From assembly GCA_037074705.1 (NCBI GenBank), contig CM073590.1, positions 93,612,947 to 93,676,946 of the forward strand: 64,000 nt of DNA, read 5' to 3'. Shown piece by piece: positions 24,635 through 38,079 of this stretch. The position numbers and the translations under genes were made by a program. The number at the start of each line of letters is the position of its first letter. Position 1 is the first letter of the stretch. Under the pieces are notes generated by a model that was not told the origin of the DNA, ran no database searches, and was given only the letters and a program-made list of their open reading frames with translations. Source of the DNA: Zhengitettix transpicula. Lineage: Eukaryota; Arthropoda; Insecta; Orthoptera; Tetrigidae.

Positions 24635-25180
24635 TTTTTTTTAGGGCAACAGGCTACATGAGGGTAATCCACGTTGGGCAACTCCCCTTTAGACTAGGAA
24701 GGGATTTGAAAGGGGGGATGCGGAAGGGTAGAGGAAGGTAGCCAAGGGTTAACTAGGGCCCCCGGGGTATATTTTAAGAATCCTACCCGGCATTCGCCTA
24801 AAGAAATGCAGAACAAACCCTATAAAAACCTGCATCAGGTAGGTCGGGCATTTGATACTTGTCCCATGCCCTTCCGATGGCGGGAGAGGAGTTTGCTGTG
24901 GGGACGGGACGCAGCATTCCCTTCTCCCTGCCTCGACCAGTTTAGGAGGCAGCTGGCCGACTATTCCAATGGGAATAGCCGACAACTCTTACCGTATGCC
25001 CAAGGTCTGTGACCCCGGAACATACACCTGTCAGAACAGGCCGAGGTGCCTCGGCTTGTGCGAACCTTAGTTCAAAAACGGAGAGGAAAAGGCATATTCA
25101 AAGGTAGCCCCTTCGTATCTCTCCTAAAAGGTTCTGCCTGCGAGAGAACATTCCTCGCAGGTATTTCCTGCAGACAATTC
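24635..25180 (-). repeat. Family A retroposon, full length
   Basis: T-run, ttagggcaacaggctac, all family blocks, then the 5' hairpin gcgagagaacattcctcgca. A short cgcttttttt is found on both sides (near 24632 and 25184) and may be the target duplication. Confidence 0.85.
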
Positions 25181-25186
25181 TCCCGC

Positions 25187-28000
25187 TTTTTTTCTCTTTC
25201 TTCTGCGCCTTATATCTCACTCTATCGACTGTATTGACTGTTGTTTCTATTCTGGGGTTAAATGGTGAATCAATGTTTCATTCATTATCACATATGTATT
25301 CAAAATGTCACTGGAAGAAACAAATCCGAATGCGTTTTTATTGGCATAGAGCAAGCACAGACCCAATTTAACGCAGAACCTTTTCAGTTGTAACTCCTTG
25401 TGGAAAATTATATTTCTACAGTTTATTGACGCCAGTCTTTTAAAAGAATACCGTGCTCTTTTTCAATGATTTCAGTTTGATTAAGTTTTAAAAGTTATTT
25501 CACTAGGATCAATTTGGACGTTTTCACGGCCACTATGAGACTCGGCCACTCATTTCTTGACTGTGGAACATGAAGGATAAAGGCCAGTCAATATTCAGAT
25601 CTACGATCATGGAATGAATTTTGGTTCAGGTTGAACCACCTTTCAAGGAAAAGTTTATCCCTCCACAGTAGTCTTTTTTTTATCATTTCTAACACCTCAT
25701 GCACCTTAAATAACTTAAAAGACACATTTAAGACAATTGATTGTAATTTCCCTCGGTGTCTTCTGGCAGTTGTGCCAAAATGAAGAAATTAAAACCATTC
25801 GAATGGTGCTGTCAACTAAGAGCGAAGTAAGGATTTTTACAGAAGCAATACTTATAAACGTGACTGTTTATCAGGGATGGAATTGTAAAAGGAACATTTA
25901 CGAAGTCCGAATTGTGTCTTAAAATTCAAAAGACATTTGTCGTGCAAAAATTCCACATTTGTAAATTGATTTGCTGACGTCCTCTAACAGCTAGTGTTTG
26001 TCCGACAGGTAAGTATCAATTGAGGACTTCCAAGGCATCAATCACGACCCACCACAGTGCTATTGACGAAAGCTGCTTGCCTTTGTCACGTAATTAATGA
26101 GGATGTCTGAGCTGGCAATTGTGGTGCTATACCGGAGCCTCTTTGTGATGTAAATGTCCGGAGCTACCAATATGTTGCAGCGCCTGGGACCCTGTTATGG
26201 TCACACCTGCCATTCCATCAGAGCACCTCACTCTCTGTGTTCTGTTTCCTACAAGACCATCATTACCTTACACTTGAAATACAAAGAAAATTATACAGTA
26301 AAATCATCAGTAACTCAAATCTAAAGAAATAATTCGTTAACAGCTTCTTATCTTAAAATATTAATTGCTCAACTAGATTCAAAAACAAGAGGGTTTAAGA
26401 GGTAAATAACTCAACTATATGACCAAGTTCAGTACTCCATTCTATTCATTCTTATGACAAGTTTGAAATACAGATAAACTGAATACAAATAATGAAATAG
26501 TGGAAGGCCAGATGGTATTGAAGTGAAATTAATCTAAAAGAAATTTACAGCACGATATTAATTTTATTTTATTATATTCCGAAAGTAGCTCATGGAAATT
26601 AAAATTCGTAGCGGTTGTGAAATTTTGTGCAGTGATGAACAAAGCGGAGACTATGGGCACGTAAATAACTGAAATATTCTCCCAAGATTCATGCAACTAT
26701 ACTAAAATAAATTCGACCAAATTTTAATAACAAAAATAAAAATTCAAAAATGATGATATTCTGTGCATTTAATCTACTTTAATGAAGGTTGTAAAATGAG
26801 ATGAATACGATAAATTATAACTGATCAATATTGTGTTTTGTACCAAATAGTGAAAGGGGATCGATAAAAATAAATTATTAATTATATTTAATATTTTAAT
26901 GATTTCAACGTATAGACATAAAACTGTATGAAACCATTGCTGCAGATAAGATTATTATCGAAATTATTTCGTCTGGTAGATTAGATACATTGAAATTTTG
27001 ATTAAAATGTAAATCAATTAAAGATGAGTTGTAGAATACATAAAAACCATACTTTTTAACTAGTTAACACTTATATGGGCTAATAAAATGATAATAATAT
27101 CTGAATCGCTTTCAAATCACACACGTTAATAATTGCATAATAATATACAATCTTGCCTTTAAATTTCTCCATGCTTTGATTTGATACTACTGTAATTTTT
27201 TTCGTTAATTATAAGCAATCATGGGAACATTTATTTAACAACTTGACAAATATTATATTAATAAATTATATAATACAGTGGAAAATGAAAACAACTTGAG
27301 GTACATGTAACTGTAGACAAACTGGTAATGTGGCTCAACATAACATGCCATTAAAATTTTTCTAATACGAGAAAGGAAAATATTTAAGAATACGATTCAA
27401 CCAATGACAGCTCATGTAACGATATTAAGAGCCAATATTTCTCAGACAGCATGTCTGAATTATGAATATTTTATTGATTCATAACAGAGTTCTTCGACGA
27501 AATAAAAATGTGTACATGAAAAACGTCTGTGAAAATCAACAACAATTATTTTCTGATAAAAATAATTTTAAAGAAACGATAAGAATTCCAAAAGAACATA
27601 ATAATTTATTAAAGTATTGTATTGTTTGAAGCTGCTTTAGTTATTTTTTGTATTATAAGTTATCAAAAGAGTAATAAGCGTTGAAGTATTAAATATGGTT
27701 AATGAACCATTTAACTCACTTTTATTTTGGTTGTCAACAAGAAAAAAGCGATAATAAATATATTATCCTTAATTTACGAGCAGAAAAATCTAGGAATATA
27801 ACTAATAATTTATATTCAGAATATTTATGAGCATTTTAGTAAATGAATAAAAATTTTGTAATTAAATAAAATGGTCACAATGAATAATTTGTATCTTTTT
27901 GAAAACAGTACTTTCAATTATACATCAAAAGTCAATCCAGGTTCGCTGAACTCGGTTAAACACCTATCTTGAATGACGGCCGCAGCTTTTGATGGCACAT
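25187..28000. other. Unassigned DNA
   Basis: A GC-richer stretch near 26030-26240 has no usable frame. The remainder is very AT-rich and no gene or repeat was recognised. Confidence 0.35.
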
Positions 28001-28010
28001 TCCCGTCTCT

Positions 28011-28232
28011 ATGCGTCTGGAACTTTGCTACTGCAGGATTGCCATCGATCGGAGTGAGACCCTCAGTCGCGTTTATGAAGCATTAAATCCCTTTACCGAA
28101 CCAGATCCTCCTACACCACCTCCAGAGAGCGCCGCCAAATTTAGTTATTTACGAGCTCGTATTACATGTGTTACGATCGCCTCCACTTATTACTCAGATA
28201 ACGCGGCATTTCGATTCAGACAAATTTCATAA
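28011..28232 (+). other. Unassigned 73-codon frame in a GC-richer island
   Basis: An ATG-started frame sits in a GC-richer block (27970-28330) within very AT-rich flanks. It contains a proline-rich PDPPTPPPES segment. No family is recognised, and no splice sites decide whether it is exonic. It could be an exon, a conserved regulatory element or a repeat. Confidence 0.2.
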
Positions 28233-28937
28233 TCCCTATAGCTTCCGCTCCCGCTATTTTATTAGAGATAGTGGCTTCTGCAGCACAACTTTCGTACGCG
28301 AATCCAGAACGCTCGTAAATCAGAAACAGGAGGGTATAAAGTAGATCAGAAACTCTCAAGCGAAGTAGATTACGACAAGTTTGTGCACAAGGCAATATTG
28401 TTAGCTGTATAGCTTTACCCCTAAGTAGGAATAAAAGTCACGAACCTTGTCAAGGAACTAGAAGTTGCACTGAATAAGTACGAAACTAAAAAGGAAATGT
28501 TATAAGGTGCAGAAAAATGTAAGTTTTCTATTATGTTGACAAAACACCATTTAACATTTTGATGCTGCATAACACTTTAGAAAAATAAAGAAACAAAACA
28601 AATTATCAATTTATGGAAAGCCACGTTACATCTCAATAATAAAAAAATGTATTTCTTATATTATATATTGTAATCTGACAATTGGAATTTTATAATAATT
28701 AATACAAATTTAAATACGTTTTGTGCACAGGCTATTGGGGAAGAGTTATCAAGACTCAGCTGGTGGGACATGAATTACAGAGGACTCAAATAGCAACGAT
28801 AGAACGGACGTTTTGATAAAAATACAAAGATGTTGTTTGTAATTAGAAGAAAACAATTTTGGAAATTTAATATTTAATATAATCTGACAATTAACTTTTA
28901 ATAAATAAATAAGCAATACAGCCAGTAAGTGAGAAAA

Positions 28938-29205
28938 AAAATTAAACCAAAAATTTGTTCGAATACATCGTTTCGTCCACAATTTTGGGTTTTTCTCTTT
29001 AAACTACAGTTTTGAAAGGCATGCATTGCTGCCTATGACGCTGAAATGATTGTTTTGACAAGTAAATAAAAAAATTATTTCGGTTACAACAGTCATAGAA
29101 CGCAATTAAAATTTATTCTACCGGATTACTTGAAGAAGTCTAAAATTTGTGGACGAAACGTTGTATTCAAACGAATTTTCGGTTTAATTAATTAATTTTT
29201 TTTCA
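28938..29205. repeat. Inverted repeat pair with GTGGACGAAAC core
   Basis: The minus strand at 28938-28985 (caaaattgtggacgaaacga, then tgtattcgaacaaattttt) matches the plus strand at 29134-29205 (aaaatttgtggacgaaacgt, then tgtattcaaacgaatttt). The arms are about 50-70 bp with a ~150-bp spacer. It is possibly a hairpin element. There is no coding content. Confidence 0.7.
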
Positions 29206-32200
29206 GACTTATTTTCTGTATTGTGACGTCTTAATTATGATCCCTCACGTTGGTCGATATTATATGACGTCTTAATTCAAACATTAACGGTAATATTATT
29301 TTAATTAAAAGAGAAATATTTTAATTACACTTAAAGAGATTTGGTTACAATGAACCCAATTAATACTTCTGAAAGTTTTTAGTTAAGCATGAGGTCCTAA
29401 TTCCAGGTGGTAGGAACAATTGACAGTTACTGTTGCATAAATCAAATATTACAATTGAAAGCTTGTATTTGCTTATATGTGTCGTCGGCCTTTAACGATT
29501 TGGAATACGAGGCTTTCTTTCTTGCGTGGTACTGATAGAAGCACTTGAAATATGTTATCAAATTATATTTCTCTGGTTTTTGGCTCTAACCACTTAACTT
29601 CCTCACTATTATCGCTTTTTTGAGCCGATTCTACTCTAATTGAAGCGTGATTCAATTAACACATAGCTTTAAATCCTACTGCACTTAATATTCTCCATGA
29701 AATTAACATATTAGTAGTACATTTAATTGCTTAACATTACTTGGAAAGCTCTGTCAATATAAAATGAATTTTTACGTGCGAGGCCTAAGATCAATCTACA
29801 CGGACCTCTGACTGCTCTTGATTTTATTTCATCGCGTGGCAGACAAGACAACTCATCAACAAAGCCGTCTGAACGGACCCACCATTGAAAAATCAACAAA
29901 AACTCTGCTTTACAATAATACTTATACAAATAATTCGGGGCTACTTTCCCGTGTTACAGTATTGTTTATTTATTTACTGAATATGTGGAATTCTTTTTTA
30001 AAATATTCTTGAAATACACGTGCGTCATAATGACGGTAAAAAAAATGAAAATATGTAAGGTTTCAGAGAATATAATAGCCAATAGTTCTGACTTTGAAGA
30101 CGAAAACGATAAAATAACACGAGAGAATAGTGGGTGGTTAATAATTGTCATAGACGTAGCTAGAACACATATATCATGAACTTATTAGCGATCATTTATC
30201 AGACGTACGGCAAAGATCAATTACCATGTAGATTTCAGAAAGCGGGTTAACCGAACACATCAGTGAATCAACAGCCAGGTGACATCAACTAGCACAACCG
30301 CAGGACGACTACCACGCATAGCTCACGTTGAATTGATTACATATAAAGGTGTACGTGAGAGATAGAGACATAGATCCAATATTTTCTATGCTATTCAGTA
30401 AATTTATATTCCACTTTCGAATCAGTATTCAATAAAACCACTTAAATTTATTTATATGAGTGTTGTTTAAATTTTAATTCAATGTTATTTCGTATATATT
30501 TCATTAAAAGCTTTCAAATCCCAGAAATTTAACTTAATCAAAAATTTCTTCATACAATTTACTCATTGTTACAACACAATTATTCTTAAGTAATTATACA
30601 CTTATACTTAATTCTAAACTTAGTTAATAATTCTTGAGTTCTTATTCTTCATATTTAAAATATTTATTTATTATATTTTTAATCTATTATACCTCAGAAA
30701 CTATAAAAGTATTTTTATTTATTATTAAAAATGGCAATAATAATATTATACGTGTCTTCCAGTAACTTTATATTTTTTGTAATATGCTTGTATGTTCATA
30801 TACGTGAAGTTCAATTTCATTGTCTATTTCTGTTTGTTTTATATATCGTTTTTGAAGTGCTCTTCTTGTTGTTATATGGAAGATCAGCTGACCGATTCGC
30901 AACTGGAGTAGAATACTTATATGATTTTACGTTAAGTGGAATTTTACATTGCTTCTCAGAGTTAAAATTCGTAAGAATGTTATTATTATTATTATTTAAT
31001 TGCGCATTATTTGTGTCTTAGAAAAAAGAAATTAAATTGTTGTCAAATATTTTCCTCAGACTGATCCTGTCGATTAAAAAATCCTGTAGCGCAGAACATT
31101 CCCCAATGTAATTCAAGTTTTTTTAAAAGATTTGAGTAAAAACCCAGAGCCGAGCTGTGGTTTGCTGGAAAATACGGCCGTAAAGTTTGGCGCCTAGGTG
31201 ACGGATGTCCAGGAGAAATCGTGCCTTCAGAAAAGACGGCGAATTATGGGAGAACCCTGCCTCAGTGGAATTGACCTGAAAAAAATCTCCGAAGGTCAAC
31301 CCTTCCAAAAGGCGAGAGTAAGCCCGCGCAAATGTAAAACCAATGCAGATTGGCTGAAATCAAACAAAAGAAGAGGTCGAGCTGAAAGGTGGACTAGCGA
31401 CAAACCAGAACAGTTCCTATCCATAACTCGTAGAACGAGGAAGTCTGGGATGGGAGAAAGTGTAGGAGTAAAAATGTAAGAGTTTGAAAGATGATCTGGT
31501 AGAGGACAGTTCATAGCTACAACTTGGAGTGAAACGTAGGAGTTTAGATCTACAACTTGGAGTGTAATGTAGAGTTCGCATGTACAACTTGGAGAAAGAA
31601 AAATGCCCGACCGTTTGAAGAATCTGTCTAGAGATACTAAGAATTGTTACGCCAACGAGGAAGTTTAAATGAGGAAGATGCTAGAAATTACTGTGAAAAT
31701 TACCGGTTAGCCTTGGGAAGCCGACTACAAAAGATGAAAAGGATTGCTACTGTCTGCGAAGTAAATAATTGAGATTTCTGCAACACGTACCTGATCCGTT
31801 TTCTTTTTGGTTTAAGTTCAGTATCATAAAAATTGCCCTGAAATTTACCCATCTAAAAAAACAGAAATTTTTTAAAATATTTAATGTAGTTAAAATTAAT
31901 TATCTAAAATTTAAAGTCAAGAGTGAGTAAATTTTAATTACCTAGATGCAATTGAAAAGGACACCGTCGAAGTTTTGTATACCCATAATTATAAACCAAT
32001 TTAACTTAAAACAAAATAAAAATTTTAATTTTGTTCGTATAAAATTACCCCCCCCCAGCAACAAAGTACAAAGTCTATCAGATATAAATCGAATTAAATA
32101 AATATTCCAATTGTATTTACGTGTCTTCTATATTTCAAAATGGTTTATAAATTGTTGTATTTGAGGTCAATTGATAGCCCCAGAAAATGTTTAAACCCTC

Positions 32201-34339
32201 GAATTGTTAACTTTCGAAACTACGAGAGTAAGAAGAAAATTTACGCGGCCCAGAATGTGATCTTTTGCAGCTAAAACTTTGTTAACATGTGGTTTTTATT
32301 CCACAGACACCAAATATGTTAGCAAAATCTGGAAATTAGATGCAGTTTTTCGCGATAGGAAAATTTGCATAAGGCACGAGGAACAGCAGCTGTTGACCAC
32401 AGAACGTTATCACCGGTACAGAATCAGAGTAAGAGATTCGCCGCTAGGAATGAAGAAAATAAGCTACGAAGAGTCGATGATAAAAATTCGCCTTAGGGGA
32501 GTATGCACCTGGTCGTAGCAAAGCGATAATGAAGTTATGGGGACTACTCGATACAGGACTTGATGGAAAAATCGAGTTGGTAATTCAGAGAAGTAATCTA
32601 TAGACAAGTTATAATGATTCGTGTATATTAAACGCTAGTCAAAAGGCAGTGGAAATAAGAAATAAGAAAAAGGTAATCAAGTTGGAATGACATATTTGTG
32701 GATAGCAATAATAATATGGAAAGTAAAACAAGGAATTGATCGAGTTGACTCAAGAGAAAGAATTTCGGCACGTGAGGAAAACAATGCCAGTAAAATCACT
32801 TTCGTCTGTTATTGTTAAGTTGAATGTAAAAAAATAGGGTAAAAAAAACAATGAAAATAGTTGATCGCTGAATTCTTATTCAAATATTAACGCTGAGCAT
32901 AATTTGTGATATTGAATATACTGCCTTGCCAAATTAATTTATTTTATTATTATAATTAGTAAAATATGAGAGCTCAACTAAGGATAAATATTTAAAGTAA
33001 CTAAAATTCGAATAAACTTTTCTATTTATTACTATATGAATACTGGATTTCTGCAGTCATGGGCATTTATCGACAGAGTTTGTGGTTTTGAAGCACCATA
33101 ATTTCAATTACCATCCGGGATTCCTGTGTCGACGAATAAATTAATTACAGTCCTCGACCCCAATGTTTTTAAGGTATTTTATACTTTCCGAGAACATTTG
33201 ATATCATTTCCTGAAAATAAGTGAGAATTTAATTTTTATTCAAATAAAATTCCGGTCCTCATTCATTCCCTTTTAATAAAATTAACCTCTCTGAAAACAA
33301 TGAAGGGCGTTTTTCAGATTCAAATTTAACATTTTAATAATTTATTTATAACTGTCGGTTTATACGAAATAATGTATAAAAATACAAGAAGAGCGTCAAT
33401 TATTAGAAAGTTTTTGTTCCAGTTAGTACGCTCAGTTGATCAATAGTGAAAAGGTTTAGGCACGTCTTTATGTAGAATGTAACATTCGTTACAAACGGCA
33501 TACTTTATACGCACGCCAGAATCCACGAACGGTGGAGGGAAGAATTGGTTTTTATTCAAATTTGCTGAGGCGAGCGGTCCCTAACGAGAGGCAAGACCCT
33601 TATCTTTGTTGTACCATTACGCAGCAAGCTTCGCATGGCTGTTACAGAGGCTTTCACTGGAGTCAGGGGCAACACTGTAAATACAGACATAAACAAGTTA
33701 ACTTACCCCCTCAAACCGAGAGCATTATCGATTGCACATAAGTTAGTAACTTAAACTTCCAAATTCATTCAATTCAATGGATAAAATTATTTGTATATAG
33801 CTCACTATACAATTATTTCCGCAGAATAGTTTTTCAACATTAGTGGTATGTTTGTTAATTACGTTTACATAAAACCATAATATCATTAATAAAAAATTGT
33901 CTGCTTTATGTTTTTGTATATTAGAAAATCTATTTATTTATACAGATTTCACGTTTTGAAATTAAGTGAATGAAAAAGTGCATCTCATTTGAGTAGGTAA
34001 CATTCAGAAGAAGTAATTTCAAAATTAAACGCTATTGAATTGTTTGGTCAGAGAAATAATAAATATATTTTTTTAAAGACGTGGTCAAGGCTACATGCAT
34101 ATAAAAGACGTAATTTTAAAAAATTCTAGCGTATAATTGGCAGATGGAGGTGTAATTTTTCAGCCTAAGTACGTGTATTATTATCTTACGTTGCCCGAGT
34201 ATTTATTTATTCAAATTTTATGCTTATCTGGAAAAGGAAATAATTCTATCTATAGTGTAAAATTATTCAAATCTTGATTATAAACAATTTCTTAACCTTC
34301 AAATCTAGGATAAAATTTTTAATTTTATTTTCAGTACTT
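29206..34339. other. Unassigned DNA
   Basis: Mostly AT-rich. A 93-codon plus frame at 31198-31479 overlaps minus-strand frames and shows no domain. Slightly GC-richer stretches at 31140-31500 and 33500-33720 gave no identification. No RNA gene recognised. Confidence 0.35.
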
Positions 34340-34862
34340 TTATTTAGGGTAACAGGCTACATGAGGGTAATCCACATGGTGGCAACTCCTCTTTAATAGC
34401 ATAGGAAAGGATCTGAAAAGGGGGATGCGGAAGGGTAGAGGAAGGTAGCCAAGGGTTAACTAGGGCCCCCGGGCTATAGTTTAAGGATCCTACCCAGCAT
34501 TCGCCTAAAAGTAATGCAGGGAAAACCCTAGAAAAACCTGCATCAGGTAGGTCGGGCATTTGGTACTTGTCCCACGCCCTTCTGATAGCGGGAGAAGAGT
34601 TTTCTGTGGGGACGCAGCATTCCCTTCCGTACCTCGACCAGTTTAGGAGGCAGCTGGACGACTGTTCCAATGGAAACAGAGAACAACTCTTTCCGTATGC
34701 CCAAGGTGTTGGACCACGAAACATACACCTCTCAAAACAGGCCGAGGTGCCTCGGGTAGTGAGAACCTTAGTTCAAAAACGGAGAGGAAAATGCATCCCC
34801 AAACGTAGCCCCTTCGTGTCTCTCCTACAAGGTTCTACCTGCGAGAGAATATCCCTCGCAGG
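34340..34862 (-). repeat. Family A retroposon with 15-bp target duplication
   Basis: The flanks ttattttcagtactt (34325-34339) and ttattttcagtattt (34863-34877) form a direct repeat with one mismatch. Such long duplications and the poly(A) tail at the low-coordinate end support target-primed reverse transcription by a LINE. The copy is near full length, ending in gagagaatatccctcgcagg. Confidence 0.9.
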
Positions 34863-34876
34863 TTATTTTCAGTATT

Positions 34877-35141
34877 TAATAATAAATAATTAAACTTGGC
34901 CTACATTTTTTTAAAATTAATTGTTTTGAGAGTTTTTCGGTTGAATTGTGACACTCTCCCTGTCGGTAAGATAAAAGTATATTGATAAAATATTATTTTA
35001 AAATTATTTTCAGTATTTAAATTAATATTTTATCAATATACTTTTATCTTACCGACAGGGAGAGTGTCACAATTCATCTCTGAAACTCCCGAAACAATTA
35101 ATTCAAAACAAATGTAGGCCAAGTTTAATAATTTATTATTA
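34877..35141. mobile_element. Near-perfect long-hairpin element
   Basis: The left arm (34877-34994) and right arm (35023-35141) are inverted copies. Shared blocks include aaacttggcctacatt, gaattgtgacactctccctg and tcggtaagataaaagtatat. The loop is only about 28 bp. There is no coding potential. It is a MITE or foldback element and immediately follows the family A target duplication. Confidence 0.85.
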
Positions 35142-35217
35142 ACAGTGTCGATAGTAATTAAAAGTTGATCACTACCGAACGAAGTGATTCCGAAAACTAT
35201 TAATTAAACAAAGATTA

Positions 35218-35432
35218 TGTGCCGACCTCCTGTGGTGTAGGGGTAACAGTGACTACCTCGTATCGCAGAGGTCCTGGATTCGAATCCGCGGCGAGGGCAT
35301 GGATGTTGTGTGCGTGTTTGCATACTGAGAAACTAGCGTCAATTAGTTCCCCCGACAATGATATAAATGCAACTTTGTAATCTAATGAGTCATTAATGAC
35401 CTCAGCTGTTTAAGCGACTGTAAATAAATACA
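35218..35432 (+). repeat. tRNA-derived SINE
   Basis: A tRNA-like head contains an A-box-like tgtggtgtaggggtaacagt and a clear B box (ggattcgaatcc). It is followed by a body (gcgagggcatggatgttgtg ... gacctcagctgtttaagcg) and an A/T-rich taaataaata tail. The related copy at 60137 shares head and body. The body resembles polyneopteran SINEs known to me (e.g. of locusts), which is an inference. It is not a functional tRNA, since no acceptor stem forms. Confidence 0.85.
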
Positions 35433-38079
35433 TTTTTAAAAAATAATGTGTTTCTCGTAGTATTTACAGATGTAACTTCCTTATCTTCTCAAATACATAG
35501 GGATATTTGAACCGCGCAGAATGTACCAATTTTTGTTGCTCGATAAGTTTCAGAGTTATGCAGGTTCAGACAAACACACAGTATTTTTATATTTATAGAT
35601 TAGTATTATTCTATTATTTGATCATGAATATAATTCACGGCGTCTGAAATCCTATAGAAATGTAATAAATACTCGCAAATGATGTTCCATTGTGTTATGA
35701 AAGTAAATAAATTTGTAACTGATTACGCTCCAATGTGGGTGTAATACCGTAGAGTTTGATTCCCAGTTCCTTTCGGCTGTACGCAGCGAGCCACCCAGAT
35801 GTCGGTAGATAGGGGAAGAAGGAAAGGAAAAGGATTATAGAAACGAGGTTGAGAAGACGCAGTGCCGTGTACGTACCGAGTTCCTGCTGGTCGTAAAGAT
35901 AACAAAGGAGCGTTTCCTTTTTATAACTTCCTTGGCTCGCAAAAGCACATTTTCCCTTCTGCAGCCGGCATCAATTGCATCTTTGCTTCCCTCCGAGTAG
36001 ATTCTTATTCAAAATGTACATTACATTCATATAAAGCTCACAGTAGGCTCGGGAAAGCATACACCAATTAGATTAAAATATTTCCGTCTCCAGTTGTCCC
36101 CAGTATTTTTTTAAATACTTTTGTTGAACTTGTGATATATCACGTGATTGTGAAAATATGTAGCCTTGTTCTTAAGGTAATTGAGAACTGACGAAGCTAA
36201 TTTATAAGACAATCACTTTTTGGAGAATTTATATTAATTTAAATGATTCTTTAAACCAATTATTATAGGTATAAAATTGACAGGAAAAACAATATTAATT
36301 TTAATGACATTACGGAATTATATAAGCGTATTTGTTGAAGAAAAAATTATAACCACATCCGCCTCGAAGATCGTTTCTACGAATGTTAACAGCGACTGAA
36401 TAATTTTATTTGTGTCGCAATTGAACCTTGATTAAAATGAATAAAAAAGTATATAAAAAAAATTACCACCTACCATTAAATTTCGCGATTTATCATACCA
36501 TCTCAAAGTAATTTTAAGTCTTCATTCTTTTAAATGTGTTCCTTTTCTGTTATTTTAAAATTTTTGCTTCAATGTTTTGCAGTTTCAGATTTAATATAAT
36601 AAGATGTTTCGTATACTAAGAAACTAATTTAATTTATTCTAGCTTTATAGTAATGATCACAATTACATTTACAACGTAAAATGATAAGTTTTTCTGAAGT
36701 ATGGAATTAAAATTACATTATTTTGATGTTCCCTTCTCATTATTCATTCTGAAAAAAAATCTTAACTTCAATAGTATCCGCAATTATACTTCTACCTGAA
36801 GAAGATTACTTTGATATTCACAAACAAGTCAATTATCCAATTTTCACTTGTAAATCTATTTTACGTATTATCACTAAAAGGAGAACACGACTTGCGCGAT
36901 TAAATTTTTAATATGACAATATTTTATTATGTTCTCCATTGACTAGTTGTTAGATAGCAAATATAATAATGATTTTTTATATTCAGACAGAACTTATTTC
37001 TGAATCGGTCTTAATAATGACAGAGATTAGCTAAAATCAGAAACAGGGTGGAGAATCAAATTATTAATTTCTCCATTTACCTGATTTGAAACGCGGACAT
37101 CAGATATTGTAATGAACAAACGTTTCTCGTGTTTCGACCCGGAAAACTGTTATAGCTCTACGAATTCTCCGGTCAAGCGGTCATTTGATAATATTTTATG
37201 TCACTATTAAATTACGGTCTGCTGCCAAAGTAATATTTCCCACACATTGTACTCGTAAACAATTACATTTCTCAATATTCTGTAAACTGTCAATTAAACA
37301 ATGGGAAACATATATACGAGGAAATTTCCAAACCAACCTGAATATTGGAGTCTATATCGTATTTCTGCAATACAATTAAGATTTATTCTAGTCTATTATA
37401 TTGACGCTGACATTTTCCCCCTCTTAAAATTACAGAAACACGCCGTCCATACCTGCCAATCTATCGCAACGAATTTCGCACTGGTGATGAAATCTCCAGG
37501 GAACCAACCTTCATTTTGTTTGCTCATTCAACTTTGATGCAATGCCACTTAGCTTGTTGAAATAAAAGAACTACATTTTACACTACGAATTTAATAATTG
37601 AGGATTTTCGTTTCTCAATCCTGATAAACGCTGTGTTTATGGTAGCAGTTGACGATAATGAATGAGGAAATTATCAAAGACATACGTTCATAGCTCCTAT
37701 TCCTTTCGCACCAATCCTACCAATTATTTCTCAAAGATTAAAATACTTTTAAGAAATAGATGCAGTGGTATATTTCCCTCAGAATAATCGAAAATATATG
37801 TAATTAAGACACGCATATACAAAGTTAATTCATATTGTATCAAAATACATGTATTCTAAGCGAAAAACTATCAGTTATAATAACTGCAATAATGTAAAAT
37901 TAGTATTCTAATCATCAGGTTTAAATACATATTTATATCGTTAGCTTATATCTTTGCGTGGTATTAGTTTATTACCACTGTGATGCGATAGAGTACCTCT
38001 TTTCTTATTTTACCTAGAAACGTTCCAAATTGGTCTTAAAAGAAGATGCAAAGCGAGCGCATTCAAAAATCCTCTAGAC
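35433..38079. other. Unassigned DNA
   Basis: A GC-richer stretch at 35720-36010 gave no identification. The remainder is AT-rich with no recognised gene or repeat. Confidence 0.35.

Noticed and set aside
35221..35295. A tRNA gene.
   Set aside because: The B box is good, but no acceptor stem forms and the sequence continues into a SINE body that is shared with 60137.
35715..35770. A second tRNA-like sequence (gagtttgattccca resembling a B box).
   Set aside because: There is no matching A box or arms, so it is probably chance.
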